This document shows, piece by piece, positions 1 through 8,073 of a stretch of DNA of 64,000 nucleotides. A model generated the notes under the pieces. That model was not told where the DNA came from, made no database searches, and was given only the letters and a program-made list of their open reading frames with translations. A program made the position numbers and the translations under genes. Within the stretch, counting starts at the first letter, position 1; each line of letters opens with the position of its first letter. The stretch comes from Proteobacteria bacterium ST_bin12 (GTDB taxonomy: Bacteria > Pseudomonadota > Gammaproteobacteria > Burkholderiales > Methylophilaceae). The stretch lies in assembly GCA_002083635.1 (NCBI GenBank), contig MSXP01000005.1:403108-467107 (forward strand), read 5' to 3'.

Positions 1-1
1 C

Positions 2-2206
2 GCGAATGGAGATAAATTTGGTGGTGTTGTGGGTGAAAACCTACGCAAAGCTTTGGATTGGCTGCCGACTGGACGTGAGCTGATTACCATCAAATGCGAT
101 TTAGACAAATTTGACGGCATGCCCGAAACGTTTGAATCACTCAAATTGCAAACGCAAGATAAATCCAAATTGGCCGCATTATATGACCGGTTTGATTTTA
201 AAACTTGGCAACGCGAATTAGCGGTTGAAACGGAAACTGAAACGCCAAAACCCGAAATAGCGAATGGCGAAACGGGCAATTTATTCGATTCGCCGAATAA
301 AAGGCCAGAACTTAACACTCAAAATCACTCAAAAAATTCCGCAACTCCTGCAATATCGCCTGTGATTGAATATCAAGCGATTACCACGCGCAATTTTGAA
401 ACAATACTAACGAATGAACAGCTGGATAACTGGCTAGCGAAATTGCAATCTGCTCCATTGATTTGTGTGGATACTGAAACCACTTCTTTAGAACCGATGA
501 CCGCTAAGATTGTTGGCTTATCGTTTTCGGTTGAGGCTGGTAGCGGCGCTTATTTGCCGTTAACACATGATTATTTTGATGCGCCAGAGCAACTGAATTT
601 TGCAGAAACGCTCGCCAAAATCAAACCGATTTTAGAAAACCCTGATATTAAAAAAGTTGGCCAAAACCTTAAATACGATCAGCACATTTTAGCCAATCAT
701 GGCATCGCATTAAACGGCATTGCGCACGACACACTGTTGCAATCTTATGTATTTGAAGCGCATAAATCGCATGGCATGGATGCGTTAAGTGAGCGCCATT
801 TGGGCATTCAAACCATTACGTTTGAAGATGTAGCAGGCAAAGGCGCCAAGCAAGTGAGTTTTAACCAAGTAACGGTAGAAGTGGCCGCCGAATATGCCGC
901 AGAAGATGCTGACATTACTTTGCAATTGCATCACGCCATGTATCCCAACATTCAAGCTGACGCCAAATTAGATTTTATTTACAGCCAGATTGAAATGCCC
1001 AGCTCGCAGATTCTATTCACGATTGAGCGCAACGGCGTGCTGATAGACCGCGATATGCTGAACGTGCAAAGCAATGAAATTGGCGCAAAATTAGTCGCGC
1101 TTGAAAATCAGGCGTATGAATTGGCTGGCCAACCTTTTAACTTAGGCTCGCCTAAGCAGTTACAAGAAATCTTATTTGATAAATTAGGCATTAAACCCAC
1201 TAAAAAAACACCTTCTGGCGCGCCGAGTACTGATGAAGATGTTTTGCAGGAATTAGCGCTAGACCATCCGCTACCCAAAGTGTTGCTGGAATATCGCGGT
1301 CTGGCAAAATTGAAATCCACTTACACCGATAAACTGCCGCGCATGATAAACGCACAAACGGGGCGCGTGCACACCAGCTACAACCAAGCCGTGGCGATTA
1401 CTGGCAGATTAGCCAGTTCAGACCCCAATTTGCAGAATATTCCTGTGCGCAGCGCAGAAGGCCGCCGCATACGCGAAGCGTTTATTGCGCCAAAAGGTTC
1501 GCATATCGTTTCTGCCGATTATTCTCAGATTGAGCTGCGCATTATGGCGCACCTTTCTCAAGACGCAGGCATGCTGGAAGCCTTTGCCAATAACGAAGAT
1601 ATTCACCGTGCCACCGCTGCCGAGATTTTTGGCGTAGAACGTAGCGCCGTGGATAACGAACAACGTCGCTATGCAAAAGTGATTAACTTTGGCTTGATAT
1701 ATGGCATGAGCGCTTTCGGCTTGGCGCAAAACCTGAATATTGAACGCAGTGCGGCGGCCAGCTATATTGAGCGCTATTTTGCCCGCTACCCCGGCGTACG
1801 CGAATACATGCAAAACACCCGCGAAATCGCTAAAGCGCAAGGCTACGTAGAAACCTATTTCGGCCGCCGCTTATGGGTGCCAGAAATCAACAGCCCCAAT
1901 GTGCAAAGAAGAAACGGCGCCGAACGCGCCGCCATCAACGCCCCTATGCAAGGCACGGCGGCAGATTTGATTAAACTGGCCATGATTGCGGTGGATAAAT
2001 GGTTACGGGAAGAAAAACTGAACGGTCATCATTTGAAATCGAAATTGATCATGCAAGTGCATGATGAATTGGTGCTAGAAGTACCTGATGGCGAACTTGA
2101 ATTGATTAAAAACACGTTGCCAACATTGATGCAAAATGTGGCGAAATTATCTGTGCCGCTATTGGCAGAAGTGGGTGTAGGTAGTAATTGGGAAAGTGCG
2201 CATTAA
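2..2206 (+). CDS. polA: DNA polymerase I (5' end outside window)
   Basis: DNA polymerase I, for Okazaki fragment processing and repair synthesis. The reading frame is open to the window edge, so the gene starts upstream; the GTG at 29 is internal, not a start. The visible part begins in the last section of the 5'-3' exonuclease domain (VGENLRKALDWLPTGREL). The 3'-5' proofreading domain follows, with an intact DTET motif near base 469. Polymerase motif A (SADYSQIELRIMAHLS, about 1510), motif B (RRYAKVINFGLIYG, about 1665) and motif C (QVHDEL, about 2055) are all present. Proofreading and polymerase activities should therefore both be functional. The gene ends 12 bp before an AT-rich accessory gene. 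Identity is certain. Confidence 0.97.
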   Translation, partial: ANGDKFGGVVGENLRKALDWLPTGRELITIKCDLDKFDGMPETFESLKLQTQDKSKLAALYDRFDFKTWQRELAVETETETPKPEIANGETGNLFDSPNKRPELNTQNHSKNSATPAISPVIEYQAITTRNFETILTNEQLDNWLAKLQSAPLICVDTETTSLEPMTAKIVGLSFSVEAGSGAYLPLTHDYFDAPEQLNFAETLAKIKPILENPDIKKVGQNLKYDQHILANHGIALNGIAHDTLLQSYVFEAHKSHGMDALSERHLGIQTITFEDVAGKGAKQVSFNQVTVEVAAEYAAEDADITLQLHHAMYPNIQADAKLDFIYSQIEMPSSQILFTIERNGVLIDRDMLNVQSNEIGAKLVALENQAYELAGQPFNLGSPKQLQEILFDKLGIKPTKKTPSGAPSTDEDVLQELALDHPLPKVLLEYRGLAKLKSTYTDKLPRMINAQTGRVHTSYNQAVAITGRLASSDPNLQNIPVRSAEGRRIREAFIAPKGSHIVSADYSQIELRIMAHLSQDAGMLEAFANNEDIHRATAAEIFGVERSAVDNEQRRYAKVINFGLIYGMSAFGLAQNLNIERSAAASYIERYFARYPGVREYMQNTREIAKAQGYVETYFGRRLWVPEINSPNVQRRNGAERAAINAPMQGTAADLIKLAMIAVDKWLREEKLNGHHLKSKLIMQVHDELVLEVPDGELELIKNTLPTLMQNVAKLSVPLLAEVGVGSNWESAH

Positions 2207-2218
2207 TAAAAAAACTTT

Positions 2219-2995
2219 ATGTCAAAAATTATCCTATCCAAGTTAGCTGATAATCTTGAAGGCTTAAAATCTCAAGAAGAACAAATACGTATTGATTCTT
2301 GCTTATTAATTAACTCGGATCAAAAATTACAAGAACATATCAAGTTAATTCACGCTAGCATGGATGCGCTCATGTGGATGTATAAGCGTACGGATAATAT
2401 AAAAAATAATCAGCTAATTGCCCTTACTAGTCTGAAAATTAGATTATTTAATTCAATATCTTGCTGCTTAAAACTTCTGCTTTCTGGCTACTATCAAGGC
2501 GCAATATCACCAATAAGAGATGTTTTAGAAATCACATTTTTATTAGATTACTTCACGTTGGACAGTGAATCAATTGAACGATGGGTAGCAGATTCTAACT
2601 CCAAAGAGTTTAAACAAGTAGCTATCAGGGAAAAATTAGACGATAGAGATGGCTTACATGAAATGAAAAGAAAGTATAAATATCAGTTATTAAGCACTTA
2701 TGGCACTCATGCTACTTTTGACGGTAATAAACTTTATAACAACAATAATTTATTAACTTTAGGTCCATTCTTTAATCAGAAGTTTTTAGAGAATATTCTT
2801 TTTGAGCTAGCCGTTTTACAACCTGAACCGATTCTTTCATTGATGTCATTTGAATCGAATCTCACAATTTCAGACTTTCATCTCAAAAAAGAATTTTTAA
2901 TCAACACGCAATCTTGGTGGAAGTCTAATATGAATGAAGATTTTCATGATTCGCAATTAGATGAGATTGATAGGTTACTAGGGTATGCGACATGA
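2219..2995 (+). CDS. Hypothetical protein, 258 aa, possibly HEPN-like
   Basis: I do not recognise a named family. The product is a soluble, mostly helical, 258-aa protein without signal peptide or clear membrane segment. The centre (LLSGYYQGAISPIRDVLEI, about residues 87-105) resembles the helical core of a loose group of DUF5677/HEPN-like proteins, but no RxxxxH RNase motif stands out. It is visibly more AT-rich than polA and has no good ribosome-binding site. It sits directly before a toxin-antitoxin pair. Base composition and position suggest an acquired accessory gene; a defence or stress role is only a guess. The ORF is long and uninterrupted, so coding is likely. Confidence 0.65.
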   Translation: MSKIILSKLADNLEGLKSQEEQIRIDSCLLINSDQKLQEHIKLIHASMDALMWMYKRTDNIKNNQLIALTSLKIRLFNSISCCLKLLLSGYYQGAISPIRDVLEITFLLDYFTLDSESIERWVADSNSKEFKQVAIREKLDDRDGLHEMKRKYKYQLLSTYGTHATFDGNKLYNNNNLLTLGPFFNQKFLENILFELAVLQPEPILSLMSFESNLTISDFHLKKEFLINTQSWWKSNMNEDFHDSQLDEIDRLLGYAT

Positions 2996-3006
2996 AACAA
3001 ATGCAT

Positions 3007-3040
3007 ATCACATTATTAATCGCATGGTATATAATGTGAT
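3007..3040 (+). promoter_or_regulatory. Toxin-antitoxin promoter with overlapping operator palindrome
   Basis: A perfect 10-bp inverted repeat (ATCACATTAT at 3007-3016, ATAATGTGAT at 3031-3040) surrounds a 14-bp spacer. A perfect -10 hexamer TATAAT lies at 3030-3035, almost entirely inside the right arm. The best -35 candidate with 17-bp spacing, ATCACA at 3007-3012, lies inside the left arm. A repressor on this palindrome would block both promoter elements. That matches the autoregulation known for Phd/YefM antitoxins. The antitoxin ATG follows at 3067 with an AGGATAA ribosome-binding site. Confidence 0.75.
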
Positions 3041-3066
3041 TAGTTAATCCTTAGGATAAGATAGTC

Positions 3067-3351
3067 ATGCAACAAATCACCGCAAACGATCTAAAAACCA
3101 AGGGCATTGCTGCCATTGAAGCCTCTCTTGAAAATCAGCCAGAAGCTATTATTTCTGTGCGCGGTAAGGATAGCTTTGTGGTGATGGATTTAGCGCATTA
3201 TCATTATTTGCGTGAGTGCGAGTTAGAAGCGGCATTGGCGGAAACGCGTGCCAACTTGGCTGCAGGCGATTTTTTAATGGAATCCCCAGAAGCGCATTTG
3301 GAACGACTGGAACAAATAGAGCTAACAGAAAAGCCTAAATTAAGACCTTAA
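3067..3351 (+). CDS. Phd/YefM-family antitoxin
   Basis: 94-aa type II antitoxin. The N-terminal half has the Phd/YefM DNA-binding fold: residues 1-50 include NDLKTKGIAAIEASLENQ, then ISVRGKDSFVVMDLAHYHYL. The charged, helical C-terminal tail (EAHLERLEQIEL) would wrap around and neutralise the toxin. It should repress its own promoter through the palindrome at 3007-3040. A toxin gene follows after 14 bp, the normal antitoxin-toxin order. Family assignment is firm; the exact subfamily is not. Confidence 0.85.
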   Translation: MQQITANDLKTKGIAAIEASLENQPEAIISVRGKDSFVVMDLAHYHYLRECELEAALAETRANLAAGDFLMESPEAHLERLEQIELTEKPKLRP

Positions 3352-3365
3352 ATTAGGTTTCTTCC

Positions 3366-3641
3366 ATGGCTTATTCACTCCTTATCACACAACAATACAC
3401 AAAGCGCGCCGCGCGTTTTATTAAACGTCACCCCGAATTAAAATCGCAATACTTAAAAACGTTGCAATTATTGGTCGCCAATCCCTTTCATCCATCGCTA
3501 CGTTTACATGCGCTTAGTGGCAAACTAACTGGCTTACACTCAGTCTCTATCAATATATCTTATCGCATTACTTTAGAACTGCTGATTAAAGATGATCAAA
3601 TTATCCCAGTCAATGTGGGCGACCACGATAGCGTTTATTAA
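3366..3641 (+). CDS. RelE/StbE (YafQ-like) mRNA interferase toxin
   Basis: 91-aa basic protein with the RelE/ParE toxin layout. It starts YSLLITQQYTKRAARFIKRH and contains NPFHPSLRLHALSGKLTGLH. It continues to SVSINISYRITLELL and ends in GDHDSVY. The arrangement of the Arg/Lys-rich first helix, the H..LSGKL..L turn and the C-terminal GDHDxVY is typical of RelE/StbE ribosome-dependent mRNA interferases such as YafQ. ATG at 3366 follows the antitoxin by 14 bp, so the two genes are co-transcribed. Length is normal and no disabling change is visible. Confidence 0.83.
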   Translation: MAYSLLITQQYTKRAARFIKRHPELKSQYLKTLQLLVANPFHPSLRLHALSGKLTGLHSVSINISYRITLELLIKDDQIIPVNVGDHDSVY

Positions 3642-3669
3642 GCTATCAATTTAACTCTAAATTTCAACC

Positions 3670-4446
3670 ATGCAAAACTTCGGCATTTACATCATCGGCG
3701 ATGAAATTCTTTCTGGAAAACGGGAAGATAAGCATCTGACGCAAGCCATTCAAATATTGAAAGCGCGCGGCTTAACGTTGGCTTGGGCAGAGTATTTGGG
3801 GGATGACCCATCGCGGATGATTGCGAGTTTTAAGCGCAGTTTTAGTAGCAATGATATTGTTTTTAGCTTTGGTGGTATTGGCGCAACACCAGATGACTAT
3901 ACGCGGCAAGCGGCGGCTGATGCACTTGAAGTGCCCATTGTGCGTCATCAAGCAGCTGTAGCAGAGATTGAAGCGCAGTTTGGTGAGGGGGCTTATCCCA
4001 AAAGAGTCATCATGGCCGATTTTCCGCAAGGTGCGGGGTTAATTCCTAACCCTGTGAATCGCGTTGCAGGCTTTTCGGCGGGCTTAGAAAATAAAAAACA
4101 GCCCAACCAGAAGCACAATCACTATTTTGTGCCGGGCTTTCCTGACATGGCGCACCCTATGATGGAGTGGGTATTAGATACGCATTACAGCCACCTTTTT
4201 CATCAGGCAGAATACTCAGAACAATCCATAATCATTGAAGACGGCATTGAAAGCCAACTAATTGATTTAATGAACAAAACATTGGCCGATTATCCTGATA
4301 TAAAAGTATTTAGCCTGCCCAAATTAAAGCCTAATCGACAAGTGGAATTGGGCGCGAAAGGTGAGCCAGAGCAAGTTAAGCTGGCCATGCAGGATATTAA
4401 AATCGGGGTGAGCAATATTGGCTTTTCTTGGGTAGATGGCGTTTAG
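3670..4446 (+). CDS. CinA/MoaB-like molybdopterin-binding domain protein
   Basis: 258-aa stand-alone molybdopterin-binding (MoCF_biosynth) domain, as in the N-terminal half of CinA. Signature segments are IIGDEILSGKREDKHL at residues 8-23 and FSFGGIGATPDDYTRQA in the middle, the GGxGxTxDD loop of the MoaB/Mog fold. It lacks the CinA C-terminal nicotinamide-nucleotide amidase domain. Proteins of this type are usually annotated 'competence/damage-inducible protein A-like' and their physiological substrate is uncertain. The stop at 4444-4446 lies 5 bp before the next start, so the pair is probably co-transcribed. Confidence 0.85.
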   Translation: MQNFGIYIIGDEILSGKREDKHLTQAIQILKARGLTLAWAEYLGDDPSRMIASFKRSFSSNDIVFSFGGIGATPDDYTRQAAADALEVPIVRHQAAVAEIEAQFGEGAYPKRVIMADFPQGAGLIPNPVNRVAGFSAGLENKKQPNQKHNHYFVPGFPDMAHPMMEWVLDTHYSHLFHQAEYSEQSIIIEDGIESQLIDLMNKTLADYPDIKVFSLPKLKPNRQVELGAKGEPEQVKLAMQDIKIGVSNIGFSWVDGV

Positions 4447-4451
4447 CGTTT

Positions 4452-4706
4452 ATGGAATGCAGACCAAACTGCGGCGCTTGTTGCACTGCCCCATCTATCA
4501 ACAGCCCTATCCCCGGTATGCCGAATGGTAAACCCGCTGGGGTTAAATGCGTGCAATTACTTAACGACTTTAAATGCGCCATTTTTAATCAGCCAGAACG
4601 GCCTGCGTTTTGTGCCAGCTTAATGCCAAGTGAAGAAATGTGCGGCGCAACACGCAATCAGGCGATTGTTTGGCTCACCACGCTAGAGCAATTAACCGCA
4701 CCATAA
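4452..4706 (+). CDS. YkgJ-family cysteine cluster protein
   Basis: 84-aa small protein opening with MECRPNCGACC, the CxxxCxxCC metal-binding signature of the YkgJ/UPF0153 (CxxCxxCC) family. Further Cys residues at VKCVQL, FKCAIF, AFCASL and EMCGAT are also typical of the family, which probably binds zinc or an Fe-S cluster. No reaction is established. I chose the ATG at 4452 rather than the upstream in-frame start at 4428: it begins exactly at the conserved MxCxxxCGxCC and avoids overlap with the preceding gene. Confidence 0.85.
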   Translation: MECRPNCGACCTAPSINSPIPGMPNGKPAGVKCVQLLNDFKCAIFNQPERPAFCASLMPSEEMCGATRNQAIVWLTTLEQLTAP

Positions 4707-4737
4707 AAACTTAACCCTTTTTTTGGGTTAAGTTTTT
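4705..4737. terminator. Bidirectional intrinsic terminator
   Basis: Perfect 13-bp inverted repeat, AAAAACTTAACCC (4705-4717) and GGGTTAAGTTTTT (4725-4737), with a 7-T loop. It lies between the convergent YkgJ-type gene and the DUF255 gene. T-runs on both strands make it usable from either side. The stem contains the ACTTAACCC motif that recurs at other sites in the window. Confidence 0.75.
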
Positions 4738-4750
4738 ATTAAATCAATCA

Positions 4751-6559
4751 CTATTGCGCTGAAAATATTAAATTATCGGCTTTAGCATGCAGTTTTTCTG
4801 GCGCGGTTATTGGTGTTGAACAGGCATGATTCACACAAATAAATGCTGCCGCTTTAGCTAATGTTGGATATTGCACATCGGGATTTGGCATTTTGCCCTC
4901 AGCCGTATCCCACCATTCAATACGCCGATATACCACAGGATATTGCAGGGCTTTTCGATACAGCGCTTGCGCCGCCGCGTCCGACTTGCTGCCCACAATA
5001 GTGATATGTGCTGGGTCTGCTGCCAACTCATCTGCCGCCATTAATGGCCCAACCAAATAGCGGACGTTATCAGGATTATCTAAGGTCACAAGATATTGCA
5101 TGGCGTGTGATGCAGTTTTTTTATAATCTTGGTTGCCCGTGTAATGTAGTAATTTATTCGCCAAGCGCGCGATACTCACGTTCGCTTCCATCTGCAATAA
5201 CGGTTGTTGAAACACGCCTTTGCTGTTTTTAGGGATAGCCGCAGCCGCAAAACCAATAGTGGATTGAAAGTTTTTCTCAATAAAAGCCATGCCTGCGCGT
5301 GATTTTTCCAGCCACGCTCTGTCACCTGTAGAAATATAAAGCGCCAGATAGGCCTCGGCCATTGCTAGCGTATCGGCTAAATAAGGCCCTGCGCGGTCTT
5401 TTTCGCCGTGTTTAAAACCGCCATCGCCTAAGCCTCTATTGGCTTCTACCCAATTAGCGGCTTTAATCGCGCGATTCAATACAAGCTTATCGCCTGTCGC
5501 ATCGTATAAAGCCGTCAAGCCGCGAATTGCCCAGCCGTTTTCGCGCGCGTAACTATTTTTATCGATACGCGGCATGCCTAATGCGCGGCGGCCTTTATCA
5601 TCCAGCGGATAAAAAGCATGGCCATCAATTTTGTCACTCACATCGGCATCTTGGCTGGTGTAAAACGCACCGTCTGGACTACTTAAAAAAGTACTTAAAT
5701 AACGCTCAATATCACGTGCCGCTTTTAAATAGCGTGGCTCGTTAAACTGTAAATAGGCCAGTGAATACAACTGCAAGTCGTCGGATTGGAACGACATGAT
5801 TTTTTCAAAATGCGGTGAATTCCAGCGTCCGCGATCTGAATATTGATAAATACCACCCCAAACTGGGTCGATTAACGCAATCGCTTTATCCAAGGTTTCG
5901 CGCGCTTTTTTCTCAAATGCCTCGTCACCTTGCCTCGCTTTTATCAGAGCAAACTCAACGTTTGGCGCCAAAATAAATTTATGCGTTGTGCCCCACCCAC
6001 CAGTTGGTACATCGTAACCACGATTCACAGTATTGATAATTTTTTCACGCTGTTTAGTGCTGAATTCGGGATTACTGCCTGCAATTACCTCTTTAGTCGC
6101 CACAACCGATGGCCCTGGCGTAGGGTCATCAATCACCGCTTGCAATAAGCTAGCCATACGCTCTGGCGGAATATAGCCGCGGCGCTTGACCAACTCGCTA
6201 CCGTCTGCTTTAAATATCACCGTTGCTGGCCAGCCATAGTCTTCATAACGAATCGAGATGTCTGGATTTGCATCTTGATCAACACGGATGGCGATATATT
6301 GTTGGTTAATTAACTTGATCACAGCGGGGTCGTGATAGGTTTTTTCTTCCATTACATGGCACCAATGGCACCACACCGCTTCTAAATCTAAAATAAGCAA
6401 TTTATCTTCGCGCTGAGCCTGCTCAAAGAGCTCTTCTGACCAGGCATGCCAAGTAATTTTTTCGTTTTCTGCTGCTTGAATAGCATTAAATTGCAGCAAA
6501 AAACTAACAAAAATCAGTGCAAAATTTGCTTTAAAAATATGGTTAAGTATGCGTGGCAT
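4751..6559 (-). CDS. DUF255 thioredoxin-like protein, exported
   Basis: Protein of about 602 aa with an N-terminal signal peptide (MPRILNHIFKANFALIFVSF, cleavage after IQA), so likely periplasmic. Residues about 35-140 form a thioredoxin-fold DUF255 (thioredox_DsbH) domain with a CHWC redox motif near residue 60. The long C-terminal part (about 180-600) resembles the six-hairpin glycosidase-like region of YyaL-type proteins. I use the ATG at 6559 instead of the longer reading from 6679, because it starts directly at a clean signal peptide and has AAAGGCG upstream. The substrate is unknown; a disulfide or stress role is inferred. Divergent from dusB. Confidence 0.8.
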   Translation of the reverse strand: MPRILNHIFKANFALIFVSFLLQFNAIQAAENEKITWHAWSEELFEQAQREDKLLILDLEAVWCHWCHVMEEKTYHDPAVIKLINQQYIAIRVDQDANPDISIRYEDYGWPATVIFKADGSELVKRRGYIPPERMASLLQAVIDDPTPGPSVVATKEVIAGSNPEFSTKQREKIINTVNRGYDVPTGGWGTTHKFILAPNVEFALIKARQGDEAFEKKARETLDKAIALIDPVWGGIYQYSDRGRWNSPHFEKIMSFQSDDLQLYSLAYLQFNEPRYLKAARDIERYLSTFLSSPDGAFYTSQDADVSDKIDGHAFYPLDDKGRRALGMPRIDKNSYARENGWAIRGLTALYDATGDKLVLNRAIKAANWVEANRGLGDGGFKHGEKDRAGPYLADTLAMAEAYLALYISTGDRAWLEKSRAGMAFIEKNFQSTIGFAAAAIPKNSKGVFQQPLLQMEANVSIARLANKLLHYTGNQDYKKTASHAMQYLVTLDNPDNVRYLVGPLMAADELAADPAHITIVGSKSDAAAQALYRKALQYPVVYRRIEWWDTAEGKMPNPDVQYPTLAKAAAFICVNHACSTPITAPEKLHAKADNLIFSAQ

Positions 6560-6748
6560 GGTGCGCCTTTTTTCGATAATTGATTGATATACGCAGGCGA
6601 GCGGTTTACGGATGCAAGGTATTGCTTGTTTAGTCGCGTAAACCCGCTTTACCTGACGAAAATAGCCAACAAAGTTCATTCACAGAAGCGCTGATTGCGT
6701 ATAAAATAAACAACTTTCCGCAAAACAATATCGGCTTAAAAATAAAGC

Positions 6749-7786
6749 ATGCAAATCGGCAACCATATTCTGAAAAATAATCTTGTCGTTGCGCCCATGG
6801 CGGGCGTGACCGATAGACCTTTCCGTCAGCTTTGCAAAAAGCTGGGAGCAGGTTTAGCAGTTTCAGAAATGGTGACATCGAATTCGCTACTTTACGGTAG
6901 CGAAAAAACACTACGCCGCGCCAATCATGAAGGCGAAGTAGACCCAATTTCTGTGCAAATTGCAGGTTCCGACCCTAAAATGATGGCAGAAGCGGCCAAA
7001 CATAATGTGGATAACGGTGCGCAGATTATCGATATCAATATGGGTTGTCCAGCAAAGAAAATCTGTAATGTGATGGCTGGCAGCGCTTTGTTAAAAGATG
7101 AGCCGCTAGTTGCGCAAATTTTAAAAGCGGTAGTTGGCGCAGTTAACGTACCCGTTACCTTAAAAATTCGCACTGGTTGGGATAAGAACAATCGGAATGC
7201 AGTAATGATTGCAAAAATGGCGCAAGATATTGGCGTGCAAGCGCTGGCCATGCATGGCCGCACCCGCGCCTGTTTGTATATGGGCGATGCAGAATACGAT
7301 ACGATTGCTGCTGTTAAGCAAGCGATTCAGATTCCACTGATTGCCAACGGCGATATCACCACCCCAGAAAAAGCCAAGTACGTTTTAGATTACACAGGCG
7401 CAGATGCCGTGATGATTGGTCGTGCTGCGCAAGGCAGACCCTGGATTTTCCGCGAAATTGAGCATTATTTAAAAACTGGTGAGCATATGTTGCCACCTAC
7501 GGTTGAAGAAATTCACACGGTGATGCTTGAGCATCTACATGATTTGTATCGTTTTTATGGTGACTTGGCAGGCATGCGCGTGGCGCGCAAACACATTTCT
7601 TGGTACACCAAAGGCTTGGCAGGCTCTGCCAGCTTTAGACACAATATGAACACCTTGCAAACAATTGACCTACAGTTAGCAGCAATTAACGACTTTTTCG
7701 CTGAGCTTAAAAGCAAACATGAGCGTTTGGTTTATGCAGATAGCGTTGAAGCTGATGCATTTGAAAAAGTGGAGTTGGCTGCTTAA
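6749..7786 (+). CDS. dusB: tRNA-dihydrouridine synthase B
   Basis: FMN-dependent tRNA-dihydrouridine synthase, 345 aa, reducing uridine in the tRNA D-loop. The protein opens with IGNHILKNNLVVAPMAGVTD, the FMN-site start of the TIM barrel. The catalytic cysteine motif INMGCPAKKICNVMAGSALL is intact. AMHGRTRACLYMGDA and the GADAVMIGRAAQGRPWIF phosphate-binding loop also match. The stop codon overlaps the fis start by one base (TAATG). This is the conserved dusB-fis arrangement of beta- and gammaproteobacteria. Subfamily B is supported by that linkage. Confidence 0.95.
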   Translation: MQIGNHILKNNLVVAPMAGVTDRPFRQLCKKLGAGLAVSEMVTSNSLLYGSEKTLRRANHEGEVDPISVQIAGSDPKMMAEAAKHNVDNGAQIIDINMGCPAKKICNVMAGSALLKDEPLVAQILKAVVGAVNVPVTLKIRTGWDKNNRNAVMIAKMAQDIGVQALAMHGRTRACLYMGDAEYDTIAAVKQAIQIPLIANGDITTPEKAKYVLDYTGADAVMIGRAAQGRPWIFREIEHYLKTGEHMLPPTVEEIHTVMLEHLHDLYRFYGDLAGMRVARKHISWYTKGLAGSASFRHNMNTLQTIDLQLAAINDFFAELKSKHERLVYADSVEADAFEKVELAA

Positions 7787-8022
7787 TGTCTAACGCTTGC
7801 AAACTAACAGACGCTATTAACGAATCGCTAGAAGATTACTTTAAGCATTTGGATGGTCAACCGCCACATGCTATTTACGATATGGTGCTTGGCTGCGTAG
7901 AAAAACCCATGCTGGAATTCATTCTGAACAAAGTAGGCGGCAATCAATCTAAAGCGGCTGAAATATTAGGCCTGAATCGCAATACATTACGCAAAAAAAT
8001 GGCCGAATACAATCTAAGTTAA
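7786..8022 (+). CDS. fis: Fis-family nucleoid-associated DNA-binding protein
   Basis: 78-aa Fis homolog. The C-terminal helix-turn-helix (GGNQSKAAEILGLNRNTLRK) is nearly canonical. The N-terminal helices (LTDAINESLEDYFKHLDGQ, then LYD-like IYDMVLGCVEKPMLEFIL) fit the dimerisation region. Fis bends DNA and modulates rRNA operons, recombination and many promoters. Translation starts within the dusB stop codon, so the two are translationally coupled. Confidence 0.93.
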   Translation: MSNACKLTDAINESLEDYFKHLDGQPPHAIYDMVLGCVEKPMLEFILNKVGGNQSKAAEILGLNRNTLRKKMAEYNLS

Positions 8023-8073
8023 CCTGTAAGTTAACCCGAATTTTCAATCAATTTTTCATCTTAAGAGTTTTCA

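Noticed and set aside
1418..1840. 140-codon minus-strand ORF inside polA
   Set aside because: Antisense to the conserved polymerase domain, no ribosome-binding site or family resemblance.
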